Positions 1 through 8,959 are shown, counted from the first letter of the stretch. The stretch: DNA of 52,620 bases from Candidatus Nanoarchaeia archaeon (GCA_030700155.1 JAUYJU010000017.1:1-52620), one strand, 5' to 3'. Notes: generated by a model from the sequence alone, not told the origin. Translations and numbers: made by a program.

Positions 1-923
1 AATCTGGTTAACAATAAAGAAATGCCTTTAATTAGTTCCTCAGAATTTGAACTGGCTCTTATCATCTTTCTTGAAATAGTAAAATTGCCATCGCCATCAA
101 AATATGCTCTTAATAAAGCAGAGACAAATTCATCAGGTGCATTATAAGCAAAATCAGGCACTTTCTTAAAATTAGAACCTTGTCCACAGGTTTTAGTTAT
201 GAATTTAGCAAGTATTGAAGATGAAGCCTTAACATCCCTGCCCAATCCAAAACCTCTGACATTCCAGTTTTCTTTATATTTCAAACCAATATTAGTAATA
301 AAATTCTTAGCTTTTTGTGCATAATCCTTATCTATATTAGAGATAGAAACTTCACCACTATTGGCGTGGCCTTCTGCTAAATATGCGCCTATAAACCAGC
401 CATTAATATTATTCAATCTAAGATTAGAAACAATTGCTTTCTTTGCTTTATGCGTTCTTAAAAGCATATTCCCATCTTTAACAAAGTTTTCTACGGGGGT
501 TTCTAGATAATCGCCAATATTAATTTCAGTAATAGTATTTTCTATGGGTAAATTTCTGACAACAGGTATTCTATCACCTTCAACTAAAAAAGAGCCCTTT
601 ACAGGAACAATATTATTATTTTGTCTTATCACGAAAGAATGATTAGCAGTTGCGATAATCTCTTTACCATGTGCAGTTGTCAATTTAATTAAAGGCCTAT
701 CAGTTTTATGTCTGCTACACTCTACTACTTTTTTCCACTGAATCTTTTCATTTTGATCCAAGCTTGGAACATAAATTTCTAAATCATTAGTATTAATAAG
801 TTCAGAATCATTAAATCTTATCCAGCCTTTTTTATCTAAGATTGTATCAACAAACTTTCCTATCTCTAAAATCTTAATCTCATCATTAATCTTAACAATA
901 ATTTTTTCAATAGCCCCAATGCT
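1..923 (-). other. Intein with LAGLIDADG homing endonuclease inside rpoA2 (partial)
   Basis: The intein begins with Ser (SIGAIEKIIVK, block A) directly after GEPGTQM. A block B TxxH motif is present (IIATANHSFVIR, about intein residues 100-111). Two LAGLIDADG-type dodecapeptides follow: GWFIGAYLAEGH (about residues 175-187) and LLRAYFDGDG (about 273-283). At least 307 residues are visible and the C-terminal splice junction is off the left edge, so this is a full-size, endonuclease-bearing intein. Ser as first residue is functional in many inteins. An A'' intein at this motif is known from methanogens; equivalence of the exact site is from memory. Confidence 0.93.
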
Positions 924-1127
924 CATCTGTGTACCTGGTTCACCAAAGCTTTCAGCAGTTACAACTCCAATCGCTTCTCCAGGATTTATTTTAGCATTAT
1001 CAAAATCAGTCTTAAGTTTCTTAAGAACCTCTTCTTGTTCTTTCTTAGTCAACTTAAGTTCTTCAAATAATTTTTTACATTCATCCAGCATATTTTCTGG
1101 CAGTTGACCTTTGTATTCTTCAATCAT
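1..1127 (-). CDS. rpoA2: RNA polymerase subunit A'' with intein, 3' end cut off by the window
   Basis: This is the C-terminal part of the archaeal largest RNA polymerase subunit. The start codon (1125-1127) overlaps the stop of rpoA1 in an ATGA junction. Residues 1-68 are host protein, ending in the near-invariant motif GEPGTQM of the trigger-loop/bridge-helix region. Residue 69 onward (from base 923) is an intein that continues past base 1, so the C-terminal host part, with the rest of the catalytic module, lies outside the window. The reading frame is open throughout. It is the last gene of the tRNA-rpoH-B2-B1-A1-A2 cluster and is presumably co-transcribed with it. Splicing would be needed to make active polymerase. 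Confidence 0.95.
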   Translation of the reverse strand, partial: MIEEYKGQLPENMLDECKKLFEELKLTKKEQEEVLKKLKTDFDNAKINPGEAIGVVTAESFGEPGTQMSIGAIEKIIVKINDEIKILEIGKFVDTILDKKGWIRFNDSELINTNDLEIYVPSLDQNEKIQWKKVVECSRHKTDRPLIKLTTAHGKEIIATANHSFVIRQNNNIVPVKGSFLVEGDRIPVVRNLPIENTITEINIGDYLETPVENFVKDGNMLLRTHKAKKAIVSNLRLNNINGWFIGAYLAEGHANSGEVSISNIDKDYAQKAKNFITNIGLKYKENWNVRGFGLGRDVKASSSILAKFITKTCGQGSNFKKVPDFAYNAPDEFVSALLRAYFDGDGNFTISRKMIRASSNSEELIKGISLLLTR

Positions 1128-3691
1128 TTTCCAGTTACATCCTTTATGGCTTTTCTTACGTTAATTTCTCCGCCTTCACTCTTGGATACATCCATTCCAT
1201 CATCTCCATACTTAAATTGAACAATGGCTTTGTTTGCATCTCTTACTGTATTATCATATTCAACTTTCATATCTTGTAAAGCATTTGCCAATCTTCTGTA
1301 TAAATAACCCGATTTAGGAGTTCTCAGAGCAGTATCCATCAGCGCATCTCTTCCTGTCATTGCATGGAAGAAAAATTCCACTGGAGTAAGTCCTGATTTA
1401 TAGGAATTAGCAATAAATCCATGAGCTTCTGGCCCTAAATCTCCTTTTTTAAAGGATGATAACGTTCTTCCAATATATCCTCTTTGTATTCTCATTCCAC
1501 CTAAAGCCTGCTGTCCAACTAAAGCAGCCATCTGTACTCTGTTAAGAGTATTACCTTTAGCTCCTGATCTTTCCATTATAGCAGTATGATTATCTTCTTT
1601 TGCTTCATCAGCAACTAATTCTCCAATTTTATTTCTTACTTTATTTAATAATTGTAATATTCTAATCTCTAAGGTTTCTTCAAGAGTTTTACCAGGAACC
1701 TGTTCTAATTCCTTATTGTTATAACTCTCAATTAATTTTTCAACATCTTTTTCAGATTGTTTTATTGCTGCTTTAATTTTATCTAAAACTTCTTCAGGTA
1801 AATCAGAATCTTGTATTCCTGTTGTAAATCCTCTTCTCAAAAGAACAGCAATACCTAATCTGAAAATCTTTCCTATAAGCTCTAAAGTTGTATCTTCTCC
1901 ATAAATTCTATAAAGGTCTCTTATCAAAACTCCGTTTTCTTCTCCAATAGCATTTTTATCAATTACACCTTCAACTAATTCTCCATTTTTAACTATAACT
2001 TCTTTTTTGTCTTTTGAAGTTCCCCTATAATTAAAATCTTTAGGTAATAATGCTGAAAATACTTCTTTACCTGAAACTTTAGCTTTGCTAAAACTTACAT
2101 TATCAATTCCAATTGAACACAATAATGAAACAGCATCTTCTTTTGGAAGTTCCATATTCTTAGTTAACAAATAATTTCCTGAAATTGAATCTTCAACACA
2201 CCCAATAATATTCAAACCATGTTTAGGGGTCATTATCTGAGTTTGAACTTGCATTAAAGTATAAGCCTCGGCTCTTGCTTCTTCAGTTTGTGGAATATGT
2301 AAGTTCATTTCATCACCATCAAAGTCTGCATTGTAAGGATGACAAACACTTGGATTTAATCTAAAAGATTTTCCAGGTAATACTTTTATTAGATGGCACA
2401 TTACGCTCATTCTGTGTAATGAAGGTTGACGATTAAATATAGCAACATCTCCATCCATTAAATGTCTTTCAACAGTATATCCTTCTTTTAATTCTTCTAG
2501 TAAAGCAGTTACACTATCCTCAGTAATCTTCTTCTTCTTTCCTTCTGGACTTAAAACATAATTGGCTCCAGGGTAAACATTAGGCCCTCTCTTAATAAAT
2601 TCTTTAAGTCTTTCAATGTTCCATTCTGTAACTCTTTCAGGAATAGTTAATTCATGAGCAACTTCAAATGGAATTCCAACTTCATTAAATTTAATTTTAG
2701 GATCAGGACTTATAACTGCTCTTGCCGTATAGTTTACACGTTTACCAGCCAGATTATGCCTAAATCTTCCTTCTTTACTTTTAATTCTTTCAGTCAAAGT
2801 TCTCAAAGGCTGACCAGATCTATGTCTAGCAGGAGGAACTTGAACAATAGTATTATCATAATAAGTAGTAACATGATACTGCAATAATTCCCAAAGATCT
2901 TCAACAATTATTTCAGGAGCTCCTGCATTTATATTTTCAAATAATCTCTGATTTATTCTTATGATATCTGATAACTTATGAGTCAAGTCATCTTCACTTC
3001 TCTCTCCAGATTCTAAAGTAATAGAAGGCCTCATAGTTACTGGAGGAATAGGTAATAATGTTAAGATAAACCATTCAGGTCTTGCAAATTTAGCTTCTAA
3101 TCCTAATAATAAACAATCGTCGTCACTAATTCTCTCTAATCTTGCCCTTACTTCAATTGGACTTAATTTTTTATCATTCTCCATAAAAGTAGTTGGCTTA
3201 TCTAATTTAACAGAATACTGTTTTTCCTTGCAATGAGGACATTTTCTTATATTTTTCAAAGAAATTGTTATCAATTTAGTTATTTTTCTGTAAGCATCTA
3301 AGTCTGCAGATTTTTTCGCCCTCATAATTTGCTCTTTTCTTGTTACTATATCCTTATCCTGTAATAAAATTTTACCACAAGCACTGCAAGTACTCTTCAG
3401 ACAATCTAATACTGGTTTTACAAAATTAACATGCACTATTGGTCTTGCTAACTCAATATGGCCAAAGTGTCCTATACACTCTTTTAATTTTTCTCCACAA
3501 GTTTTACATCTCAGACCAGGATCAATAACTCCTAATCTAATATCCATTATTCCACCATCTACAGGATAACCTTCTTTATCATAAAGTTCAGGAGTTACAA
3601 CTTTAGCTGCACTCATTCTTTCTACTTCTTCAGGTCCAAGTATACCAAAAGTTATATAACTCACTTTTTTGTATACATAATCGTGTGCCAT
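1124..3691 (-). CDS. rpoA1: DNA-directed RNA polymerase subunit A'
   Basis: This is the N-terminal two-thirds of the archaeal beta'-like subunit (855 aa, close to the usual 870-900). Near the N terminus it has the zinc-binding clamp cysteines (CKTCGEKLKECIGHFGH). The active-site metal motif NADFDGDEMNLH carries the three catalytic aspartates. The protein ends where archaeal A' normally ends, and A'' follows as a separate gene. Its start lies one base downstream of the rpoB1 stop, so translation is probably coupled. The gene looks intact and ordinary. Confidence 0.98.
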   Translation of the reverse strand: MAHDYVYKKVSYITFGILGPEEVERMSAAKVVTPELYDKEGYPVDGGIMDIRLGVIDPGLRCKTCGEKLKECIGHFGHIELARPIVHVNFVKPVLDCLKSTCSACGKILLQDKDIVTRKEQIMRAKKSADLDAYRKITKLITISLKNIRKCPHCKEKQYSVKLDKPTTFMENDKKLSPIEVRARLERISDDDCLLLGLEAKFARPEWFILTLLPIPPVTMRPSITLESGERSEDDLTHKLSDIIRINQRLFENINAGAPEIIVEDLWELLQYHVTTYYDNTIVQVPPARHRSGQPLRTLTERIKSKEGRFRHNLAGKRVNYTARAVISPDPKIKFNEVGIPFEVAHELTIPERVTEWNIERLKEFIKRGPNVYPGANYVLSPEGKKKKITEDSVTALLEELKEGYTVERHLMDGDVAIFNRQPSLHRMSVMCHLIKVLPGKSFRLNPSVCHPYNADFDGDEMNLHIPQTEEARAEAYTLMQVQTQIMTPKHGLNIIGCVEDSISGNYLLTKNMELPKEDAVSLLCSIGIDNVSFSKAKVSGKEVFSALLPKDFNYRGTSKDKKEVIVKNGELVEGVIDKNAIGEENGVLIRDLYRIYGEDTTLELIGKIFRLGIAVLLRRGFTTGIQDSDLPEEVLDKIKAAIKQSEKDVEKLIESYNNKELEQVPGKTLEETLEIRILQLLNKVRNKIGELVADEAKEDNHTAIMERSGAKGNTLNRVQMAALVGQQALGGMRIQRGYIGRTLSSFKKGDLGPEAHGFIANSYKSGLTPVEFFFHAMTGRDALMDTALRTPKSGYLYRRLANALQDMKVEYDNTVRDANKAIVQFKYGDDGMDVSKSEGGEINVRKAIKDVTGK

Positions 3692-3692
3692 T

Positions 3693-5492
3693 TTAGTATT
3701 TACTCTTCAACCTCAACCTTGGTAATAATCCTAAAGCCTTTAGCTCATCAATTAATAATTTGAAAGCATAAGACATTTCGATAGCTGTGATTTCAACATT
3801 ATTTCCACATCTTGCGCAGAATTTTCTCTTCCTAAAAGTATCATGAACAGCCCACATTCCACATTCTTCACAAATATGGATTAATGTTTTATCTGAATCA
3901 AATCTTTCTTTTAATAGTAATGAAGCTCCATGTGCTACTACACAGTCTTTCTCCATTTCTCCAAATCTTAATCCTCCACCCTTGCTTCTACCTTCAATAG
4001 GCTGTCTTGTCAATAACTGGATTCTTCCAGAAGCTCTAGCGTGAAGTTTGTTAGCTGCCATGTGTCTTAATTTCAAGTAAAACATGCTTCCAACATAAAT
4101 TTTAGCTGTAAATCTCTCCCCAGTAATTCCATTATAGAAAACTTCAGTTCCGTTTTCTCTAAAACCTAATTCAAATAAATGATTTCTAATTTCTTTTTCA
4201 GGATCTGCTAAAAAGGTTGTTCCATCAGTATACTTTCCAGATAAAGCTGCTACTTTTCCACCTACTAATTCAATTAAATGTGAAACAGTCATACGTGAAG
4301 GGATAGAGTGCGGTGAGAAAATTAAATCAGGAACTATTCCATTTGCTGAGAAAGGTAAATCAGCTTGAGGAACTATTAGTCCAATAACTCCTTTCTGTCC
4401 GTGTCTTGAAGCAAACTTATCTCCTAGTTCAGGAACTCTTAATTCCCTTAATCTTATTTTAACTAATTTATTACCCTCTTCATTTTCAGTAACAATAACT
4501 AAATCTGTAGTTCCATGTTCTCCGTGTTTTACTGCAACTGAACTCTCTCTTCTTATATTAGCAGCAATTGAAAATTCTTCCATTTCTCCAAGGAATCTTG
4601 GTGGACTTGTCTTTCCAATCATTACATCATCTTCTTTTACATAAACCTCAGGAGAAATTATTCCATCTTCTTCTAAATTTTTATAATCTTTCTCAGACCT
4701 GTAACCTTTTACTTCTTTGTCAGGAATTCCAACTTCATCAACTAATCCACCCGAGTATCTTAATTCTTCAGCATCATAAGGTCTAAAATAGAATGATCTT
4801 GCTAAACCTCTGTCAACTGAACCTTTATTTAAAATAATTGAGTCACTCATATTGTATCCTTCATAACTCATCATCGCAACTGTAATATTTTGACCAGCAG
4901 GATGATTAGCGTCAAATAATTCATGCATAAATGTTCTTACTAAGGGTTGTTGTGGATATTGTAAAACTGAAACATCAGTATCCATTCTTAACAAATAATT
5001 AGCAGCATAAAATCCTAATGACTGCTTTTGAGCCTTACTTCCTCTGTTCAGACGTGAAGACTGACCAAAGTTAGCATAAGGAACCAAAGAGGTTGTTATA
5101 CCAAAGATTGCAGAAGGTGAAATCTCCATATGGGTATTTTCAGGACCAACTAAACTTCTGTTTAAAGCTACAAATGCATTTTCTTCTTCAGCAGCATCTA
5201 AATAATCAATTATTCCCTGATTAACTAAATCATTCCAGCTTAATTCTCCTTTTTCTAAAGCCTTCAAGTGATCTTCAGTTAGTCTAGGTTGCCCATTCTC
5301 AACAACTATCAAAGGTCTTCTAACTCTACCACTTGAAAGTTCAATATTAACTTCGTCTAACCTGTCATTATAAGAAATATTTAAAGTTCTAGGTAATTTA
5401 CCTTTTTGTCTGTCAGACTTTACAGTATCTAAAAATATTTTTTGATCATCTACCTTACCTACATAAACATCATTCATGAATACATCTGTCAT
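3693..5492 (-). CDS. rpoB1: DNA-directed RNA polymerase subunit B' (C-terminal part of split B)
   Basis: This 599-aa protein corresponds to the C-terminal half of the beta-like subunit. It contains the catalytic-domain segment GDKFASRHGQKGVIG and, near the C terminus, a zinc ribbon with CEECGMW and CARCGNN. The start overlaps the rpoB2 stop by 4 nt. A split B subunit (B'' plus B') is common in euryarchaea and DPANN archaea and absent from most crenarchaea, which helps place the organism. No intein or frameshift is seen. Confidence 0.98.
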   Translation of the reverse strand: MTDVFMNDVYVGKVDDQKIFLDTVKSDRQKGKLPRTLNISYNDRLDEVNIELSSGRVRRPLIVVENGQPRLTEDHLKALEKGELSWNDLVNQGIIDYLDAAEEENAFVALNRSLVGPENTHMEISPSAIFGITTSLVPYANFGQSSRLNRGSKAQKQSLGFYAANYLLRMDTDVSVLQYPQQPLVRTFMHELFDANHPAGQNITVAMMSYEGYNMSDSIILNKGSVDRGLARSFYFRPYDAEELRYSGGLVDEVGIPDKEVKGYRSEKDYKNLEEDGIISPEVYVKEDDVMIGKTSPPRFLGEMEEFSIAANIRRESSVAVKHGEHGTTDLVIVTENEEGNKLVKIRLRELRVPELGDKFASRHGQKGVIGLIVPQADLPFSANGIVPDLIFSPHSIPSRMTVSHLIELVGGKVAALSGKYTDGTTFLADPEKEIRNHLFELGFRENGTEVFYNGITGERFTAKIYVGSMFYLKLRHMAANKLHARASGRIQLLTRQPIEGRSKGGGLRFGEMEKDCVVAHGASLLLKERFDSDKTLIHICEECGMWAVHDTFRKRKFCARCGNNVEITAIEMSYAFKLLIDELKALGLLPRLRLKSKY

Positions 5493-6967
5493 TTTAATCC
5501 AGCTGCCTCCAATAGTTTTTTGATGTTTTCTTCTGAATATGATTTTTCAGTAACTTGAGATAACATTGTTAAATTTTTTCTAAGTCCAATAGGTGTACCT
5601 TCTGGAGTCTCAATAGGGTCTAATCTTCCCCAATGAGTTGAGTGCAATGCTCTTGCTTCAAAGTTTTCCTGTGTTGAACTTAATAATGAAACAACCCTAT
5701 TCAGATGTGAAACTGTTGCTAAAAAGTTAGTTCTATCAATATTCTGAGAAACTCCTTTTCTTCCTCCAACCCAGGTTCCAGTTGCCATTGCAGAATTTAT
5801 TCTTGAAGTTAATAATTTATCCCTAATGATTATCTTGATAGTCTGGAACTTTCCTCTTTTTACTAATCTCTGGAAATTGTATAGGATATCATTAACTAAT
5901 GCTCTTAAATTAACTCTAAATAAATCAGAAAGTAAATCTCCACTTAATTTTAACCTTTTATTATTATAATGATCTTTATCTTGATTTTTTAAATCTGTTT
6001 TAGAAATAACTAAAAATCTCTTCAATAATTTACATAAATTATAGGCTTTGTGGATTCTATCCTTAGGTTCAACTCCTAAATGAGGCAATAAATATTTATC
6101 TAACTGTTCTCTTGCTTTTTCAATCTTAATTTCAGGAGTCTGAGTTATTCCTATTTTCTTAGCTAAGAATTCTAAAGCGGCTTCTTCATTTTTCAAATCA
6201 ACAGCATTAAATAAATTAATGAAAATATCGTCATACTCTTTATCTTCTGAAATAAATTTAACAATCTCATCGTCTCTTGATAATCCTAAAGCCTTAATTA
6301 TTGCAATTACAGGTATTCTCTGGAACCTCGTAACTGATAAAGTAATTAAACCATCTCTCATCTGTTCTATAATATGAGGCACTCTGTAAGGACCACGTTC
6401 TGAGAATACTTTAGCAGAATATTTGACAGGGCCTGTTTCATTTTCTTCAACAAATAATTTATTTGAAGCCAAATCTTCAACCATTATCAAAACTCTTTCA
6501 TTTCCATTCAAAATAAAATAACCACCAGGGTCATTTGCATCTTCTCCTTTCTCAATTAACTGTTCACTATTTAATCCATTTAAATGACAATACTTAGATT
6601 TAAGCATTATTGGTAATCTACCAACTTGAGATACAAAACTTTCTCTTTGCACACCATCATAATGAGCAGAAACTTCCAAATGTATTGGTGCAGAATAAGT
6701 TAAATTTCTCAATCTTGCTTCAATAGGGAAAATATCTCTTTTAGCTCCATCAGCTTCAACCAGTTGTGGTTTACCAATCCATATTTTATCTAATTTAATT
6801 TTGAAATCTTCCATTCCTTGTGGAATTATTGTAGGTTTAATTTCTCCCATTTCTTTGATTATTTGCTGCATTCCACGTTCAACAAATTCATTAAATGATC
6901 TAATATTAGAATCAATAAAGGTATTATCTTCAAAATATTTTTTAATTAACAAATTCTTTTCAGCCAC
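5489..6967 (-). CDS. rpoB2: DNA-directed RNA polymerase subunit B'' (N-terminal part of split B)
   Basis: This 492-aa protein matches the N-terminal half of the beta-like subunit. Landmarks are GRLPIMLKSKYC, GGYFILNGNERVLI, and near the end the highly conserved THWGRLDPIETPEGTPIGL segment, followed by the split point. The start overlaps the end of rpoH by 8 nt. Together with rpoB1 it rebuilds a complete B subunit. Confidence 0.98.
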   Translation of the reverse strand: MAEKNLLIKKYFEDNTFIDSNIRSFNEFVERGMQQIIKEMGEIKPTIIPQGMEDFKIKLDKIWIGKPQLVEADGAKRDIFPIEARLRNLTYSAPIHLEVSAHYDGVQRESFVSQVGRLPIMLKSKYCHLNGLNSEQLIEKGEDANDPGGYFILNGNERVLIMVEDLASNKLFVEENETGPVKYSAKVFSERGPYRVPHIIEQMRDGLITLSVTRFQRIPVIAIIKALGLSRDDEIVKFISEDKEYDDIFINLFNAVDLKNEEAALEFLAKKIGITQTPEIKIEKAREQLDKYLLPHLGVEPKDRIHKAYNLCKLLKRFLVISKTDLKNQDKDHYNNKRLKLSGDLLSDLFRVNLRALVNDILYNFQRLVKRGKFQTIKIIIRDKLLTSRINSAMATGTWVGGRKGVSQNIDRTNFLATVSHLNRVVSLLSSTQENFEARALHSTHWGRLDPIETPEGTPIGLRKNLTMLSQVTEKSYSEENIKKLLEAAGLK

Positions 6968-7205
6968 TAGTAACCACCCTGTAGAAAATCGCTGTTTTTG
7001 TCGTTGGACTATTCCTTGTAATCTTAACTATATCGCCCGGTTTAGGATCAACATCTTTTATAGCAGGATCTTTTTTTGAAATTTTAGGTAATTGTTTTCT
7101 TGAAACATTATAACTTTGTAATAATTTTTCAGCTTCCTCTTGTGAAATAATTTCATGCTTAGGCACTAAAATATGTTCCCCAACTTTAATTTGTTTTTCT
7201 GCCAT
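6960..7205 (-). CDS. rpoH: DNA-directed RNA polymerase subunit H
   Basis: Small archaeal polymerase subunit (about 81 aa), homologous to the C-terminal domain of eukaryotic Rpb5. The sequence VGEHILVPKHEIIS followed by KPGDIVKITRNSPT and the ending YRVV are family hallmarks. The reading frame stays open upstream through two tRNA genes, but that extension is tRNA sequence. The methionine at 7205, just after tRNA-Lys, gives the expected length. It is the first protein gene of the polymerase operon. Confidence 0.95.
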   Translation of the reverse strand: MAEKQIKVGEHILVPKHEIISQEEAEKLLQSYNVSRKQLPKISKKDPAIKDVDPKPGDIVKITRNSPTTKTAIFYRVVTSG

Positions 7206-7217
7206 TGTGTAAATAAA

Positions 7218-7306
7218 CGGGCCCGATGGGATTTGAACCCACGACCCCTTGCTTTCTCCTTTTAAATTAAAAGGCAAGTGCTCTAGCCAGGCTGAGCTAC
7301 GGGCCC
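7218..7306 (-). tRNA. tRNA-Lys (UUU) with a 14-nt intron
   Basis: Acceptor GGGCCCG pairs perfectly with CGGGCCC, and the discriminator is G. D arm GCTC...GAGC, T arm with TTCAAAT loop. The anticodon stem CTTGC/GCAAG encloses 21 nt: a 7-nt loop with anticodon TTT plus a 14-nt insertion after position 37. CCTTTT in the loop can pair with AAAAGG in the intron, as expected for a bulge-helix-bulge splicing site. No CCA is encoded. It sits 2 nt after tRNA-Asp and 12 nt before rpoH. Confidence 0.93.
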
Positions 7307-7308
7307 AA

Positions 7309-7381
7309 CGCCCTAGGCGGGAATCGAACCCGCGCCACGACCGTGACAGGGTCGTATCCTGAACCACTAGACTACTAAGGC
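7309..7381 (-). tRNA. tRNA-Asp (GUC)
   Basis: A 73-nt cloverleaf: acceptor GCCTTAG with CTAGGGC (one T-G pair), anticodon stem CGACC/GGTCG around CTGTCAC (anticodon GTC), T stem GCGGG with TTCGATT loop, discriminator G. No intron and no encoded CCA. It lies upstream of tRNA-Lys on the same strand with a 2-nt spacer, so both probably come from one precursor. Confidence 0.95.
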
Positions 7382-7580
7382 ACTTAATAGCCTCATGTAA
7401 ACAAAGCAGATAACACTATCTAACGCTTAAAAAACTTTATAATGAAATAAGAGTTTTCAGAGTTATCAGAGTAGTTAGAGGCTGCTTCATCTAGGGTTTT
7501 TGCGAATTTACCCTTATTTAAAGGTTTTGGTATTTACGCTTAAATTATGTATCACTTATCAGTAATAACAAACAGTAAAC

Positions 7581-7590
7581 TTTATATATT
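7581..7590 (+). promoter_or_regulatory. TATA box for the 7611-8909 operon
   Basis: TTTATATATT is centred about 25 nt before the ATG at 7611, which predicts a leaderless mRNA. The 229-nt gap between the divergent tRNA-Asp and this gene holds no ORF that I can support. Confidence 0.6.
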
Positions 7591-7610
7591 AGGAATTGAG
7601 ATTTTAGGGT

Positions 7611-8033
7611 ATGACAAGCTTAAAAGTATACGAATTAGAACGAGGAGGTATGATAGTGTACAATCCTTTAGAGAAAGAGGTTCTATATGCGACTCCTTTA
7701 AATCTAAATTCTGAAACACCAAAACAAAGATTAGTAGCCTTTGATGGTAAAGAAATTCAAGTTGGAAGTGAGGTAATGTTGCCTGCAGAAGGTTCTTCTG
7801 ACTTTATACTTGATACTTATAAAGTAATTGGAATTAAAAGTATTAGCCAAAATGCATTTAAACGCATAAAAGGTTCTTATGAAAAACAATTAGAGTCTCG
7901 TGATTTTCAAATTAGTTTATTAAATAAGGAAACTGAAGCAAAAATTAAGGCTTTGGAAGAAGAAAGAAAAATAATGATTAATCAAATACCTAAACCAGAT
8001 CTTGAATGGTATTTAAAAGGGGCAGTTGAATAA
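7611..8033 (+). CDS. Hypothetical protein, first gene of a three-gene operon
   Basis: 140 aa, family not recognised. The N-terminal two-thirds look beta-rich (KEIQVGSEVMLP, DTYKVIGIKSI). The C-terminal part is a charged probable coiled coil (about residues 90-125), followed by a tail with WYLKGAVE. The start at 7611 is supported by a TATA box about 25 nt upstream. A second in-frame ATG at 7650 is directly preceded by GAGGAGGT, which is too close for a normal ribosome site. The next gene begins 1 nt after this stop, so the three genes are probably co-expressed. Confidence 0.7.
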   Translation: MTSLKVYELERGGMIVYNPLEKEVLYATPLNLNSETPKQRLVAFDGKEIQVGSEVMLPAEGSSDFILDTYKVIGIKSISQNAFKRIKGSYEKQLESRDFQISLLNKETEAKIKALEEERKIMINQIPKPDLEWYLKGAVE

Positions 8034-8034
8034 A

Positions 8035-8352
8035 ATGACACTAGAAGCACTAACAGAAACAGCACCAATAATTGAAAGGTTGAATAAATTAGAGCAATAT
8101 CTGCCTAATCAAAAACCAATTTTATACAAATTTGCTAAAGGTTTTGCTTATCAACTTGGCGAAGGTAATAAAATGCTTACATTAAGTGCTTTTGTAATGA
8201 ATGCTATGAGAACATTAGAGAATGCGAGGTCAGGGGATGTATTTGAAGATATTTTAACAGCAGGATATGTAATGGATAAACTACCAACAATCGCAAAAAC
8301 AATTTGTTCAGATGAATTTGCCCAGGGAGTAGTAGAATTTTTAGAAGAATGA
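8035..8352 (+). CDS. Hypothetical helical protein
   Basis: About 105 aa when started at the ATG at 8035 (an in-frame TTG at 8026 lies inside the previous gene and is less likely). The sequence looks all-helical, with AFVMNAMRTLENA and TAGYVMDKLPTIAKT. No membrane segments or recognisable motifs. It is the middle gene of the operon and its TGA overlaps the next ATG by 4 nt, so the products may act together. Confidence 0.65.
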   Translation: MTLEALTETAPIIERLNKLEQYLPNQKPILYKFAKGFAYQLGEGNKMLTLSAFVMNAMRTLENARSGDVFEDILTAGYVMDKLPTIAKTICSDEFAQGVVEFLEE

Positions 8353-8909
8353 CAAGAGAAATAGGATATCACGGAAACGGAAAAGAACCAGAAGGTTTTG
8401 AAAGGTTAACTAAAGGAGACTGGATTAGGTTATTTATAACGAATAATCAATTTGTGAGTAGAGTAATCAATGTGGGAAAAATTGGTTTGGATTTAGAAAT
8501 GTACTTAAGAGATTTGGCAACAAATATTTTTGGGATAAAAGAAGCTTTCATGAGTTATGAATCAATTATGGGTTTTACAAGGGTAAGTGAAGAAGAAGTT
8601 AAAAGAATTATAGAACGTGAACCAGCAATTAACCAATATCTAGGAAGATATATCAGATTAGAGGGGGCTATTCACCCATTATGGGGAAAGCTTGAAGAAA
8701 TCTGTTCAGAAGGAGTTTTCTTAAGACCACATCTTCATGTAAGGGTAAAAACAGATAAATTAAGTTTAGATAGCAAAAACAAGCTTTATGTCGGTGAGCA
8801 ATATCTTAAATTAATAAGACCGTCTTCAGAAGGCGAACTTAAAAGGTATATTTCAAGAATGAACCAAGAAAGAGAAGAATCCAAAAAGACTGAATCTAAA
8901 AAAGAGTAA
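8349..8909 (+). CDS. Hypothetical protein
   Basis: 186 aa, soluble, family not recognised. The N-terminal half mixes strands and helices (KGDWIRLFITNNQ, SRVINVGKIGLDLEMYL). The middle carries RYIRLEGAIHPLWGKLEEI and LRPHLHVRVKTDKL. The C terminus is lysine/glutamate-rich and probably disordered. Translation is coupled to the preceding gene by an ATGA overlap. A short palindrome just past the stop may terminate the operon. Confidence 0.65.
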   Translation: MTREIGYHGNGKEPEGFERLTKGDWIRLFITNNQFVSRVINVGKIGLDLEMYLRDLATNIFGIKEAFMSYESIMGFTRVSEEEVKRIIEREPAINQYLGRYIRLEGAIHPLWGKLEEICSEGVFLRPHLHVRVKTDKLSLDSKNKLYVGEQYLKLIRPSSEGELKRYISRMNQEREESKKTESKKE

Positions 8910-8924
8910 CTTTTCTTAAAAGTT
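8908..8924 (+). terminator. Possible hairpin terminator after the 7611-8909 operon
   Basis: AACTTTT and AAAAGTT are perfect inverted 7-mers separated by CTT and overlapping the stop codon. A pyrimidine-rich arm at an operon end fits an archaeal terminator, but the call rests only on position and symmetry. Confidence 0.3.
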
Positions 8925-8949
8925 GGTAGTGACAAGTACGCTAGGAATC

Positions 8950-8959
8950 TTTATAAATA
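8950..8959 (+). promoter_or_regulatory. TATA box for the nucleotidyltransferase gene
   Basis: TTTATAAATA lies about 25 nt before the ATG at 8979, predicting a leaderless transcript. Confidence 0.55.

Noticed and set aside
7206-7367. N-terminal extension of rpoH encoded by the reading frame upstream
   Set aside because: It is the translation of tRNA-Lys and part of tRNA-Asp; the RpoH family begins at the methionine at 7205.
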